From: Niallia taxi
GTDB taxonomy: Bacteria > Bacillota > Bacilli > Bacillales > Cytobacillaceae
NCBI RefSeq assembly: GCF_032818155.1
Contig: NZ_CP102589.1
Location: 2,962,001-3,026,000, forward strand
Direction of reading: 5' to 3'
DNA length: 64,000 nt
In this document: piece after piece, positions 27,575-36,445 of the stretch
Numbering within the stretch: position 1 is the stretch's first letter
How the letters are laid out: each line of letters starts with the position of its first letter
The notes under the pieces: generated by a model
What the model saw: only the letters and a program-made list of their open reading frames with translations
Told to the model about the DNA's origin: nothing
Databases searched by the model: none
Position numbers and translations under genes: made by a program

Positions 27575-27763
27575 ATGCCACGTAAATGTGTTGTAACTGG
27601 AAAGAAAACAACTACAGGTAATGCTCGTTCCCATGCGATGAATGCTAACAAGCGTACTTGGGGAGCAAACCTTCAAAAGGTTCGTATTTTAGTAGACGGC
27701 AAACCTAAACGTGTTTGGGTATCTGCTAGAGCTCTTAGATCTGGTAAAGTTGAACGCGTATAA
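27575..27763 (+). CDS. rpmB: 50S ribosomal protein L28
   Basis: L28 (62 aa) is a small, basic 50S protein. The sequence [20 protein letters not shown], followed by the [12 protein letters not shown] and [18 protein letters not shown] segments, is diagnostic. The ATG at 27575 has AAGGAGGG at an 8-base spacing, and the frame upstream of it is non-coding. Only one of the usual zinc-finger cysteines is retained (Cys5), which identifies the zinc-free type. It is one of two plus-strand genes in the window and converges with spoVM. Confidence 0.98.
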   Translation: MPRKCVVTGKKTTTGNARSHAMNANKRTWGANLQKVRILVDGKPKRVWVSARALRSGKVERV

Positions 27764-27770
27764 TGCGAAT

Positions 27771-27822
27771 TTTGGAAGTTTAACTTCCAAAAAATAAAAA
27801 AGGACAAATTGCTGTCCTTTTT
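27771..27822 (+). terminator. Double hairpin terminator after rpmB
   Basis: A palindrome TTTGGAAGTT/AACTTCCAAA (27771-27791) is followed by AAAAAGGACA/TGTCCTTTTT (27796-27822) ending in a T tract. The second hairpin is the canonical terminator. Confidence 0.8.
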
Positions 27823-27855
27823 TATTTTTGTCAAAATTTAATGAAGTCGGCCAAG

Positions 27856-27894
27856 TTTTGTACAGACAAGCCTTGGAAGGTTGTCTGTACAAAA
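27856..27894. repeat. Strong inverted repeat between rpmB and spoVM
   Basis: Perfect 14-base arms TTTTGTACAGACAA and TTGTCTGTACAAAA surround an 11-base centre (GCCTTGGAAGG) that can extend the stem. On neither strand is the stem followed by a T tract, so it is not a canonical terminator, although it lies 22 bases past the spoVM stop codon. Confidence 0.8.
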
Positions 27895-27915
27895 AAAGGA
27901 ATAAACCTAAAATGT

Positions 27916-27996
27916 CTATTCTTTTTTGAATGTTCCTAACATTGCACGGACAAGCCCGCCTAAAAACTTAGGCAATTTAATGGTATAAAATCTCAT
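27916..27996 (-). CDS. spoVM: Stage V sporulation protein M
   Basis: This 26-residue protein reads MRFYTIKLPKFLGG followed by LVRAMLGTFKKE, nearly identical to B. subtilis SpoVM. SpoVM is an amphipathic helix that recognises the convex forespore membrane, anchors the coat ATPase SpoIVA and antagonises FtsH. The helix-breaking Pro9 and the basic face are kept. An AAGGAGGG ribosome-binding site lies 9 bases before the ATG. It is too short for routine gene calling but its position between thiN and rpmB is the conserved one. It is direct evidence that the organism belongs to a spore-forming lineage. A SigE promoter would be expected in 27997-28098; I could not identify one confidently. Confidence 0.95.
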   Translation of the reverse strand: MRFYTIKLPKFLGGLVRAMLGTFKKE

Positions 27997-28098
27997 GAAT
28001 ACCGTCCCTCCTTCAACATTAGCAAAAAACCTCAATCTCTCTAAACTCATTACATATGCTATTCAAAAAAACCAAATGAGTACTTATTTTTTCCATCA

Positions 28099-28746
28099 TT
28101 AATCATGACTCCTTATCACCATTAATATGCCGCTCACGAATGAAAAAGTACCATATTCCTCAATAATTTCATTGCTAATGCACAATGTACTGCTGACAGG
28201 GAGATCCCTATCAATTAAAGGATATTTAAAGCCCTTTAATGTTAGACCAATAATTTTTGCTCCGTATGGAAAAAAGGAAACATATGGCATAGCTTCTTCC
28301 TTCTTCAATTTATAACTGCCGGCCTTGGCAATTGTCACCGTGTTTTTTTCATCTATAATTTCCACATTCACTTGAGGACTTTCTGTCACATATTTAAGCA
28401 ACAGCTGCAGGTTTGCAAAGGTATGATCCATTCTTCCGCCTGTTGCTCCAAAAACTCTTATCTTTTCCACACCTTTACTAATCGCCCAATTGATGGCGAG
28501 CTCCATATCTGTTTCATCCTTTTCTGGTTTAAAAAGCTTCACTTCGTCTGAATAGCTGTTAATCTGTTCTCTTTCCGTATCATTCACAGAATCGAAGTCA
28601 CCAAAGGAAGCCAAAATTGGAATATTACGCTTCATTAAGTACAGTGCTCCTCTGTCGACACCTATCCATTTACTGTCTTCTTGCAGAAACTTATCTAATG
28701 ATGGAATATATGCTGTTGGCCCTGCCGCCATTATATTGAAAATCAT
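28099..28746 (-). CDS. thiN: Thiamine pyrophosphokinase
   Basis: ThiN (215 aa) converts thiamine to thiamine diphosphate using ATP. Family motifs visible are GVDRGALYLMKRNIPILASF, the acidic GDFDSVND, EKDETDMELAINWAI and VFGATGGRMDHTFANLQLL. The C-terminal half is the beta-rich thiamine-binding domain (ISFF-like VSFFPYGAKIIGLTLKGFKY; SNEIIEEYGTFSF). It follows rsgA directly, whereas B. subtilis has rpe between them. It precedes spoVM on the same strand. Confidence 0.95.
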   Translation of the reverse strand: MIFNIMAAGPTAYIPSLDKFLQEDSKWIGVDRGALYLMKRNIPILASFGDFDSVNDTEREQINSYSDEVKLFKPEKDETDMELAINWAISKGVEKIRVFGATGGRMDHTFANLQLLLKYVTESPQVNVEIIDEKNTVTIAKAGSYKLKKEEAMPYVSFFPYGAKIIGLTLKGFKYPLIDRDLPVSSTLCISNEIIEEYGTFSFVSGILMVIRSHD

Positions 28747-28773
28747 GCTATTGTCCTCTCCTTTTTTCTTATC

Positions 28774-28808
28774 AAAAAAAGAGCATTGGAATTGCTTCCA
28801 AGCTCTTT
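28774..28808 (-). terminator. Terminator after rsgA
   Basis: An imperfect stem GAGC(T)TGGAA with TTCCA(A)GCTC (28781-28790 and 28797-28806) is followed by seven T residues on the minus strand, 10 bases after the rsgA stop codon. Confidence 0.7.
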
Positions 28809-28818
28809 ATTAACCTGA

Positions 28819-29703
28819 TTAATATTTAGGCTTCCTGTCTTTAATCTCCTGAAGGAAATCCTTATAATGCTCATAACGGTATTCTTGTATTTCTTGCGCC
28901 TCCACCTTTGCCTTAACAGCACATTTCGGCTCAGATAGATGCAAACAGCCTCTGAACTTGCAATCCTGGCTCGCCTTTTCGATCTCAGGGAAGCAATAAT
29001 TCAAATCCTCGAGTTCCATTTCATCCTCAAACTCTAAGGAGCTAAAACCCGGCGTATCTGCCACAAGAGCATCTCCAACTGATATAAGCTCCACATGGCG
29101 GGTTGTATGCTTACCTCTTCCCAAATGGGATGAAATTTCATCTGTTTTCAAGCTTAAGTCAGGACGGATGGCATTTAAAAGCGATGACTTACCAACACCG
29201 GACTGGCCAGCAAAAACCGATATTTTTCCATTTAGTACTGGGAGGAGTGTTTCAATGCCTTGCTCTGTTTCTGATGATGTAAGGACAACCTTATAGCCAA
29301 TTTGCTCATAATAATCTGCAAATTCTCTCATTCTGTTTGCCTTCTCATCATTTGTTAAATCCATCTTTGTGATACAGATGATTGGATCAATACGATTGAA
29401 TTCAACCAATGTCAGAAACCTGTCTAATAATGCCGTGCTGAAATCCGGCTCTACACTGGAAAACACAAGTATTGCCTGGTCTACATTGGCAATTGGAGGC
29501 CTGATAAGTTCATTTTTGCGCTCCTTAACCTCCAAAATATAACCATCTGTTTCGTTCTCTGCCTGAAATACCACTTCGTCACCGACAAGGGGGGTGATTT
29601 TATTCTTACGGAAAACACCCCTGCCCCGGCACTGTGTGATTTCTCCATCGCTTATCACATAATAAAAACCGCTTAATGCTTTAATGATTTTGCCTTCTGG
29701 CAT
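28819..29703 (-). CDS. rsgA: Ribosome small-subunit-dependent GTPase RsgA (CpgA/YloQ)
   Basis: RsgA (294 aa) is a circularly permuted GTPase that checks late 30S assembly. The N-terminal OB fold spans about residues 1-65 (RGRGVFRKNKITPLVGDEV). The permuted G domain has G4 ICITKMDL before G1 GQSGVGKSSLLNA, and then the DTPGFSSLE G3 motif. The C-terminal zinc-binding segment is visible as CFPEIEKASQDCKFRGCLH with a further Cys in EPKCAV. It follows prkC by 15 bases, the conserved prpC-prkC-rsgA arrangement; in B. subtilis CpgA is a PrkC substrate. Confidence 0.96.
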   Translation of the reverse strand: MPEGKIIKALSGFYYVISDGEITQCRGRGVFRKNKITPLVGDEVVFQAENETDGYILEVKERKNELIRPPIANVDQAILVFSSVEPDFSTALLDRFLTLVEFNRIDPIICITKMDLTNDEKANRMREFADYYEQIGYKVVLTSSETEQGIETLLPVLNGKISVFAGQSGVGKSSLLNAIRPDLSLKTDEISSHLGRGKHTTRHVELISVGDALVADTPGFSSLEFEDEMELEDLNYCFPEIEKASQDCKFRGCLHLSEPKCAVKAKVEAQEIQEYRYEHYKDFLQEIKDRKPKY

Positions 29704-29718
29704 AGATTATAACGCTCC

Positions 29719-31719
29719 TTAACCTGGATATGGCACTTCTTCATCAATGATGACACTTTGATCACGCAGCACACGATAATATCCTTTTTCCCCTTCAGGG
29801 ATTTTCAGTGTAATTGTCTTCTTCGTTGTTTCAGTGATAGAGAGGGTCTCAATTGGCTCTGTCATATTATTTTCCAAATCACCAATATATATTTTCACTT
29901 CTTGAGCTTTCGGCTGCCCGTCTTCCGTCATTTCAGTTGGTTCAAATGGAATAGTGAGTTCTAGTGTCACTTCTTTAGGTGGCACTTCTTCCTTACCCTT
30001 TGAAAGCACAACAGAAACCTGTGCGCCAACTCGTACATTTGTACTCGCGCTTGGCGACTGGGAGATAACTTTTCCTTCATCAACAATATCACTGTATTCT
30101 TCCGTAAAGGTTACAGATAAGTCTTGTTCATCAATATAATCATTGACTTCTTTTTTTGTATAACCAGCAAGATCCGTTAGCTTAATAAGCTGAGCACCTT
30201 TACTGATTGTAAATTCTAATTCAGCGTCTTCAGGAACAACTTCATCTCCTTGGTCAAAATTCTGTTTAAGGATTGTTCCTGATTCCTGTGTTTCATCAAA
30301 TTCCTCTACTTTGCTGATGTTTTTAAATCCTTGCTTTTCGAGTAGGTTCACGACATCTTCATATGCCTTCCCAACATAATCATCTAGCTCGTATTTTTCT
30401 TTCCCTAAGCTTTCATATAAAGTAATGGATGCACCTTTTTTTGCATTGTTTCCGGCTTTTGGCGCTGTACGAATGATAGTGCCTGCATCAACATCTTCAT
30501 CATTCATTGTCTTTGTTTCCCCGATTTTAAAGCCTGCTGCCTCAAGCTCAGAAATTGCTTCTTCTGTTGTTGAACCAGTCACATCAGGAACAGCTACTTC
30601 ATCAGGAATGTACATCGCCGGAAAAACGGTCACGGAAAGTATTGCGAGAATAACTAAGATTAAAAAGGTTGAAACTAAAGCAATTGTCAGCTTTTTGCCT
30701 TTCTTTTTCGGCTTTTTTTGTTTTTTGTCTTTGCCTACTTTCTCTTTCGGCTCATCTTTAACTTGCTTTTCTTCCTTTGCTTTTGCATGCACAATTGTTT
30801 CATCAAGATTAGGGTAAGTACTGTCATCGGTTATTATCGGGATTGCCTTTGTTGCTTCATCGTCTATTGGAACATGAAATTTCGGCTCATTTAACCGTTC
30901 TGGCTCCAATGCTGTTCGTAATTCCTCTTCCATTTCCTCCATGCTGCTATAACGGTGAAAAGGATCCTTGGCAGTTGCTTTTAAAACGATGTTTTCAACA
31001 CTTTGTGGAACATCGTCATTCCACCTTTTGACACTCGGCGTTTCAGATTGGAGATGCTTCAAGGCAATCGATACTGCCGACTCTCCTGAAAATGGCAGCC
31101 TTCCTGTCAGTAGCTCGAACATGACTATTCCAAGCGAATATATGTCCGATTTTTTATTTGCCATTCCGCCTCGCGCCTGTTCTGGTGATAAATAATGCAC
31201 CGAGCCAAGAACAGAATTGGTCTGGGTGATACTTGTGGCACTTAAGGCCATCGCAATGCCAAAATCTGTGATTTTAACATGACCATGGTTATCAATTAAT
31301 ATATTATGGGGCTTAATGTCCCTGTGGACAATATTGTTTTGATGGGCATGAGAAATACCGGATGTCAACTGTCTCATGATATCGATGGCAGTTTCAATCT
31401 TTACAGGAGAATGTTTTTGTATGTATTGTTTTAAGGTGTCTCCTGCCACATATTCCATGACAATATAATAGATGTCTCCCTCTTCACCAACATCATAAAT
31501 ATTGACGATATTAGGGTGAGCCAGACTTGTCGCAGAATGTGCCTCCCTGTGGAAACGACGGATAAATTCTTCATCATTGACAAAATCTAGGCGCAGCATC
31601 TTAACCGCAACATCCCGGTCGAGAATCATATCATGGGCAAGATAAACATTGGCCATTCCCCCGCCGCCGATCATATCCATAATCTTATAGCGACCACTTA
31701 TCCTTCTGCCTATCATCAT
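29719..31719 (-). CDS. prkC: PASTA-domain Ser/Thr protein kinase PrkC
   Basis: PrkC (666 aa) is a membrane-bound kinase that senses muropeptides and controls spore germination and cell-wall homeostasis. The kinase domain (about 10-270) has the glycine loop IGGGGMANVYLA, Lys40 in VAVKML, HRDIKPHN (131-138) and DFGIA (151-155). A very basic juxtamembrane stretch (DKKQKKPKKKGKK) precedes the single span (about 344-367). Three PASTA repeats follow at about 374-437, 441-507 and 510-573. The last ~90 residues form an extra extracytoplasmic domain. Its ATGATG start overlaps the prpC stop codon, coupling kinase and phosphatase. Confidence 0.97.
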   Translation of the reverse strand: MMIGRRISGRYKIMDMIGGGGMANVYLAHDMILDRDVAVKMLRLDFVNDEEFIRRFHREAHSATSLAHPNIVNIYDVGEEGDIYYIVMEYVAGDTLKQYIQKHSPVKIETAIDIMRQLTSGISHAHQNNIVHRDIKPHNILIDNHGHVKITDFGIAMALSATSITQTNSVLGSVHYLSPEQARGGMANKKSDIYSLGIVMFELLTGRLPFSGESAVSIALKHLQSETPSVKRWNDDVPQSVENIVLKATAKDPFHRYSSMEEMEEELRTALEPERLNEPKFHVPIDDEATKAIPIITDDSTYPNLDETIVHAKAKEEKQVKDEPKEKVGKDKKQKKPKKKGKKLTIALVSTFLILVILAILSVTVFPAMYIPDEVAVPDVTGSTTEEAISELEAAGFKIGETKTMNDEDVDAGTIIRTAPKAGNNAKKGASITLYESLGKEKYELDDYVGKAYEDVVNLLEKQGFKNISKVEEFDETQESGTILKQNFDQGDEVVPEDAELEFTISKGAQLIKLTDLAGYTKKEVNDYIDEQDLSVTFTEEYSDIVDEGKVISQSPSASTNVRVGAQVSVVLSKGKEEVPPKEVTLELTIPFEPTEMTEDGQPKAQEVKIYIGDLENNMTEPIETLSITETTKKTITLKIPEGEKGYYRVLRDQSVIIDEEVPYPG

Positions 31720-32474
31720 TTTGCTTCACCTGCTTTATCACCGTCAAAAAATTCTAAGATTATAACTGTTATATTATCTTCGCCGCCATTCTTGTTCGCT
31801 GTTTCAATCAAATAGCTTGCTTTTCTTTCCAATGTTTCAGGTGCCTGAAGAACCTCTTCCAGTTCTCCATCTCCCACTTTATTGGATAAGCCGTCAGAAC
31901 AAATAAGAATGACATCTCCTTGCTCAAATACGATTGTAATCAAGTCGATATTAAGCTGTTCCTCTGTACCAAGTGCACGCAATACAACATTTTTCCGCGG
32001 ATGATGCTCTGCATCCTCTTTTGTGATTTGCCCCATTCTCACTAGTTCATTTACAAGTGAGTGGTCCTCTGTCAGTTGTTTAAAGCCGTCCTCATTATAA
32101 AGATAACAGCGACTGTCACCGACATGAGCAATCGTTGAAAAACTGTCTGTACTTATAACAGCAATAATGGTTGTTCCCATTCCTTCACATTCAGGGTTTT
32201 CTTGGGCATGACGCAAAACAATCCTGTTTACTTCAAGGATATTGGATTTTAACCAGCTTTCAGCTGCATCTGCTGTCGTTATATTTTCAGCACTCTCCCA
32301 AAATTCGGCAAGTTTCTCAACAGTAAGACGGCTTGCAACATCACCGGCACGGTGGCCGCCCATACCATCTGCTACGATGGCAAGGCGCTGTCCGGCTTTA
32401 TTAAAACAAATTGCTCCACTATCTTCATTATGCTGTCTGACTTTCCCTTTATCTGTCATGAAAATTTGACTCAA
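31716..32474 (-). CDS. prpC: PP2C-type Ser/Thr phosphatase PrpC
   Basis: PrpC (252 aa) dephosphorylates PrkC and its substrates. PPM-family metal-binding motifs are VRQHNEDS near the start, IVADGMGGHRAGDVAS, HVGDSRCYL, LICSDGLSNKV and GGEDNITVI. The start codon is TTG at 32474, with GAGGTGA 6-7 bases upstream, and the product is then co-linear with B. subtilis PrpC. It overlaps prkC by 4 bases and follows rlmN by 6 bases. Confidence 0.97.
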   Translation of the reverse strand: MSQIFMTDKGKVRQHNEDSGAICFNKAGQRLAIVADGMGGHRAGDVASRLTVEKLAEFWESAENITTADAAESWLKSNILEVNRIVLRHAQENPECEGMGTTIIAVISTDSFSTIAHVGDSRCYLYNEDGFKQLTEDHSLVNELVRMGQITKEDAEHHPRKNVVLRALGTEEQLNIDLITIVFEQGDVILICSDGLSNKVGDGELEEVLQAPETLERKASYLIETANKNGGEDNITVIILEFFDGDKAGEAK

Positions 32475-32480
32475 AAGTTA

Positions 32481-33572
32481 TCACCTCGTCTCTTCTTGTC
32501 TCTCCTTCGCGCGAAGCTGGCCGCAAGCAGCATCAATGTCAGAACCTTGTTCTCTGCGGATTGTTACATTTACACCGCGGTCTTTTAACGTCTTTTCAAA
32601 TAGGAAGATTTGATCTCTAGGTGTACGTACATAATCGCGTTCTGGAACATAGTTAACAGGTATTAGGTTTACGTGGCATTTTACCCCTTTTACAAGTTTA
32701 GCCAATTCCTCCGCATGTTCTACCTGATCATTGACATTTCCGAATAAACCATATTCAAAACTTACTCTTCGTCCTGTTTTGTTGATGTAATAGCGAATGG
32801 CATCCATCAGTTCAGGAAGCTTATATGCACGGTTAATCGGCATAAGTCTGCTTCTTATCTCTGTGTTTGGTGCATGTAGAGATACGGCAAAGTTTATTTG
32901 CATGTTTTGGTCAGCGAATTCGTAAATTTTAGGAATAATACCGCTCGTTGAAACCGTAATATGTCTAGCTCCAATGTTAAGCGCCTTATCATGATTAATG
33001 ATTTTCAAGAAGCTAAGCATGCTGTTGAAATTATCAAACGGCTCACCAATTCCCATAATTACAACAGAGCTTACACGCTCATCCAATTTATCAAGTGCTT
33101 GTTGTACTTTTACGACCTGTGCCACAATTTCTCCTGCTTCTAAGTTTCTTTTTAGTCCACCTAGGGTAGAAGCACAGAAAGTACAGCCGATACGGCAGCC
33201 AACTTGTGTCGTTACACATACAGAATTGCCATAATCATGTCTCATTAAAACCGTTTCAATCGAATATCCATCGTGAAGTTCAAAAAGGAACTTAATTGTC
33301 CCATCATTTGATGTTTGTTCGATGATCGTTTTTAATGTTGTGATTGTGAAATTTTCTTCCAATAGCGTGCGGAGATTTTTAGACAAATTGGACATATCCT
33401 CAAAAGTTGTTACCCTTTTTTTGTATAGCCATTCAAAAATCTGTTCTGCTCTAAACACTTTTTCATTGTTATCTTTTAACCAATCTTTTAACTCATCCAA
33501 TTGCAAAGAGTAGATTGATGGGATTGTTGGTTCTGCTTCTTGTTTTCTTCTAGTTGATTTAACTTGTTCCAT
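32481..33572 (-). CDS. rlmN: Dual-specificity 23S rRNA/tRNA adenine-C2 methyltransferase RlmN
   Basis: RlmN (363 aa) is a radical-SAM enzyme that methylates C2 of A2503 in 23S rRNA and of A37 in tRNAs. The cluster-binding CxxxCxxC motif is at Cys126, Cys130 and Cys133 ([12 protein letters not shown]). The SAM-binding GIGEPFDN motif follows, and the C-terminal catalytic Cys is in [11 protein letters not shown]. It lies directly downstream of rsmB with no gap. Confidence 0.97.
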   Translation of the reverse strand: MEQVKSTRRKQEAEPTIPSIYSLQLDELKDWLKDNNEKVFRAEQIFEWLYKKRVTTFEDMSNLSKNLRTLLEENFTITTLKTIIEQTSNDGTIKFLFELHDGYSIETVLMRHDYGNSVCVTTQVGCRIGCTFCASTLGGLKRNLEAGEIVAQVVKVQQALDKLDERVSSVVIMGIGEPFDNFNSMLSFLKIINHDKALNIGARHITVSTSGIIPKIYEFADQNMQINFAVSLHAPNTEIRSRLMPINRAYKLPELMDAIRYYINKTGRRVSFEYGLFGNVNDQVEHAEELAKLVKGVKCHVNLIPVNYVPERDYVRTPRDQIFLFEKTLKDRGVNVTIRREQGSDIDAACGQLRAKERQEETR

Positions 33573-34925
33573 TTATTGCACCTTCTTTCTTAATGCCGCA
33601 ATATAAAAGCCGTCAGAGCCAAAATATTGTGGTAACACCTGAAGCTCATGCCCGTTTGCATACTTCTGTACAGAAGCAGGCAATCGCTCCACTAAAGTTG
33701 TATCTTTTTCAAACTGATCATTAGAATTCAAAAATTGTTCTATTACGGCTTCATTTTCCTTTACATCAACCGTACATGTGCTGTAAACGAACGTTCCGCC
33801 TTTTTTCAACAAAGGAGATAATGATTCAAGAAGCTGGAGCTGTATTGTATGAAGACGACTGACATCCTCTTCCTTCTTCGCATACTTAATATCAGGCTTC
33901 CTTCTCATAACCCCAAACCCAGAGCAAGGAGCATCAAGCAGGATTCGATCGAAGGATTCATGCTCTAACACTTCTGGAAGACGACGACTATCCATCGCTT
34001 TTGTGTTGATATTATCAAGCTGTAGCCTTTGCGCATTTTGCTGGATGAGCTTCACTTTATGCTCATGCAAATCAACGGATAACACATTGCCACCATTATT
34101 TAATTTTTCGGCGATATGCGTTGATTTCCCTCCTGGTGCAGCACATGCATCCAAGACTGTTTCATTACCGTCAACATGCAGGGCATATGCAACAATCATC
34201 GAGCTCTCATCTTGTATTGTCAATAAGCCTTCTTTGAAAGAATCAGAATTAGCAAGATTTCCTTTTAAGCCCTGAATGCCTTCAGGAATAATATCACTTG
34301 CTGCAACCTGGTAGCCTTCCTGCTCTAATCTTTGTAAACATTCTGCAACAGTAGTTCTTGTTGTATTGACCCTCGCTGTTTGTACTGGGGCGGTTAAATT
34401 GATTTCACACATTTTTTTTGTTTCATCAAAACCAAGCTGGTCAATCCAACGCTTCACAAGCCATAGTGGATGGCTCATTTCAACGGACAGTCTTTCTGCT
34501 GGATCTTTAATACTTTCAAATGAAGGCAGTTTATTCCGCTGAATGTTGCGTAATACACCATTAACAAGGCCGGCTATCCCTTTATGGCCACGCCTTTTGG
34601 CAATTTCAACAGCCTCATTGATAGCAGCATGGTCTGGAATCCGATCTAAAAAAACGAGTTGATAAAGTGTCATTTGCAACAGTGAAATGACCCAGCTTTC
34701 GATTTTTTTCCTATTAGTCAGGAAACCATCTAAATAGAAGTCCAATGTCATTTTGCGCTGCAGTGTGCCATAAACGATTTCTGTCAGAAGGCCGATATCC
34801 TTTTTGGGAATTTCATTTTTCTTAATGCTGCTGTTTAACAGCAGATTACTGTATGCCTGGTTGCTGTTAATGCTCTCTAAAATTTCAAGCGCTGCTTCCC
34901 GGACGTTTTGCTTCTTAGTTTTCAT
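33573..34925 (-). CDS. rsmB: 16S rRNA (cytosine-967-C5)-methyltransferase RsmB
   Basis: RsmB (450 aa) methylates C967 of 16S rRNA. An N-terminal NusB-like RNA-binding domain (about 1-140; [20 protein letters not shown]) precedes the methyltransferase domain, which has SAM-binding [17 protein letters not shown], the catalytic motif [15 protein letters not shown], and the nucleophile Cys in [13 protein letters not shown]. The ATG at 34925 has AGGAG 6 bases upstream, inside the end of fmt, so translation is coupled. Confidence 0.96.
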   Translation of the reverse strand: MKTKKQNVREAALEILESINSNQAYSNLLLNSSIKKNEIPKKDIGLLTEIVYGTLQRKMTLDFYLDGFLTNRKKIESWVISLLQMTLYQLVFLDRIPDHAAINEAVEIAKRRGHKGIAGLVNGVLRNIQRNKLPSFESIKDPAERLSVEMSHPLWLVKRWIDQLGFDETKKMCEINLTAPVQTARVNTTRTTVAECLQRLEQEGYQVAASDIIPEGIQGLKGNLANSDSFKEGLLTIQDESSMIVAYALHVDGNETVLDACAAPGGKSTHIAEKLNNGGNVLSVDLHEHKVKLIQQNAQRLQLDNINTKAMDSRRLPEVLEHESFDRILLDAPCSGFGVMRRKPDIKYAKKEEDVSRLHTIQLQLLESLSPLLKKGGTFVYSTCTVDVKENEAVIEQFLNSNDQFEKDTTLVERLPASVQKYANGHELQVLPQYFGSDGFYIAALRKKVQ

Positions 34926-35871
34926 TCGCAACTCCTAATATATCATTAACAGCCATTTTTGAACCTGCTCCCCTAAGGAAAACATCAGCTGTCATTTTTT
35001 TCTTACCTGCAGGCTGAAGCTCGGTAATCTTAATGAATGAACCGCTGCCCGTTGCAACAACTGGGCCGTCCTCCTCCACGCTAATTATTGTACCTGGAGC
35101 TGCTTCAGCTTGTCTGTTCACCTTTAATACTTTCCATACTTTCATCGGTTTGCTTTCGTATTCTGTAAAGGCTACTGGCCATGGATTCATCCCGCGAATT
35201 TGGTTATAAATTTGCTCACCTGATGCCGACCAGTCAATTTTTTCGTCTGATCTTTTTATATTCGGTGCAAAAGTAGCCTCCTCATCAACCTGAGGGATTG
35301 GTGTTAACTCACCAGCAATCAGCTTCGGCAATGTTTGCGACAGAAGCTCACTACCTACTTCGCTCAACTTATCATGCAATGTACCAACAGTATCCTCTTC
35401 CTCTATTACTACCTCAGCAACTGTCAGAATATCTCCTGCATCAAGCTTTTCCGCCATATACATGATTGTAATACCTGTTTTTTCTTTTCCTTGAATGATG
35501 CTGTAATGAATTGGTGCACCGCCTCTTAGTTCAGGCAACAGGGAGGCATGAACATTTATACAGCCAAGCCTTGGTGCATCTAGAAGTTCCTTTGGCAGGA
35601 TTTGACCGAATGCAGCAGTTACGATTAAATCTGGCTGCAAGGCAATAATTTGCCCCAATTCTTCTGATTGGCGTATTTTCTCTGGCTGATACACTGGAAT
35701 ACCGTGCTTTAATGCTTCTACTTTAACAGGTGGAGGTGTGAGCACCTTTTTTCTGCCAACAGGGCGGTCCGGCTGTGTCACAACGGCAAGAACTTCATAG
35801 CCATCCTCTAATATTCGCTGCAAGACTGGAACAGAAAAATCAGGCGTACCCATAAATACTATTTTCGTCAT
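34915..35871 (-). CDS. fmt: Methionyl-tRNA formyltransferase
   Basis: Fmt (318 aa) formylates initiator Met-tRNA with 10-formyl-THF. The N-terminal [14 protein letters not shown], the catalytic stretch [20 protein letters not shown] with its Asn and His, and the [10 protein letters not shown] motif are clear. The C-terminal OB-like tRNA-binding domain includes [12 protein letters not shown]. It abuts def at its start and overlaps rsmB at its end, giving the usual def-fmt-rsmB order. Confidence 0.98.
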   Translation of the reverse strand: MTKIVFMGTPDFSVPVLQRILEDGYEVLAVVTQPDRPVGRKKVLTPPPVKVEALKHGIPVYQPEKIRQSEELGQIIALQPDLIVTAAFGQILPKELLDAPRLGCINVHASLLPELRGGAPIHYSIIQGKEKTGITIMYMAEKLDAGDILTVAEVVIEEEDTVGTLHDKLSEVGSELLSQTLPKLIAGELTPIPQVDEEATFAPNIKRSDEKIDWSASGEQIYNQIRGMNPWPVAFTEYESKPMKVWKVLKVNRQAEAAPGTIISVEEDGPVVATGSGSFIKITELQPAGKKKMTADVFLRGAGSKMAVNDILGVANEN

Positions 35872-36353
35872 TAGCTCTCCACCTCTTCAAGTTCGTCTTC
35901 TTCTAAATAACGAGTTACTTTTGATGTAAACAAAACCCCGTCCAAATGATCCATCTCGTGAAGGATTGCTCTTGCCATAAAATCCTCTGCTTCGATTGTA
36001 AACATTTTTCCTCTGCGGTTTTGAGCTTGGACTTTAACTGTATATGGTCTGCTTACTTCCCCGAAAAGTCCTGGAAAACTCAAGCAGCCTTCTGGGCCTG
36101 TCTGCTCTCCCGCATTCGATAATAAAACAGGATTAATAAGCTCAATTGTCCCAGATCCATCATCAATATCAACAACCGCAATACGTTTGCTAATACCGAT
36201 TTGTGGTGCTGCAAGCCCAACCCCGTCAAATTCTATCATTGTCTCATACATATCATCTAATAATTTCGCTAATTTCTTGTCAAAAACTGTCACTTCTTCG
36301 CATGGTTGTTCTAAAACCGGATCTGGCGACAGTACAATTTTTCTTACAGACAC
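35871..36353 (-). CDS. def: Peptide deformylase
   Basis: Def (160 aa) removes the N-formyl group from nascent proteins. The three metal-site motifs are present: [18 protein letters not shown] (Cys ligand) and HEMDHLDG (two His ligands and the catalytic Glu). I choose a GTG start at 36353, seven bases after GGAGG. Upstream in-frame ATGs would place the ribosome-binding site inside the coding region and do not match the family start ([15 protein letters not shown]). It is the partner of fmt in the formyl-methionine cycle. Confidence 0.95.
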   Translation of the reverse strand: MSVRKIVLSPDPVLEQPCEEVTVFDKKLAKLLDDMYETMIEFDGVGLAAPQIGISKRIAVVDIDDGSGTIELINPVLLSNAGEQTGPEGCLSFPGLFGEVSRPYTVKVQAQNRRGKMFTIEAEDFMARAILHEMDHLDGVLFTSKVTRYLEEDELEEVES

Positions 36354-36445
36354 TGCATTTCCTCCAAACATTGTTAACAATAACTAGTATATATTATTTA
36401 TATAAACTTCCTCTTTAAAGAAGGTTTTTAATGGTGTAACGCAAG

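Noticed and set aside
27856..27894. Intrinsic terminator of spoVM
   Set aside because: The stem is strong but neither strand has a following T tract; kept as an unexplained inverted repeat instead.
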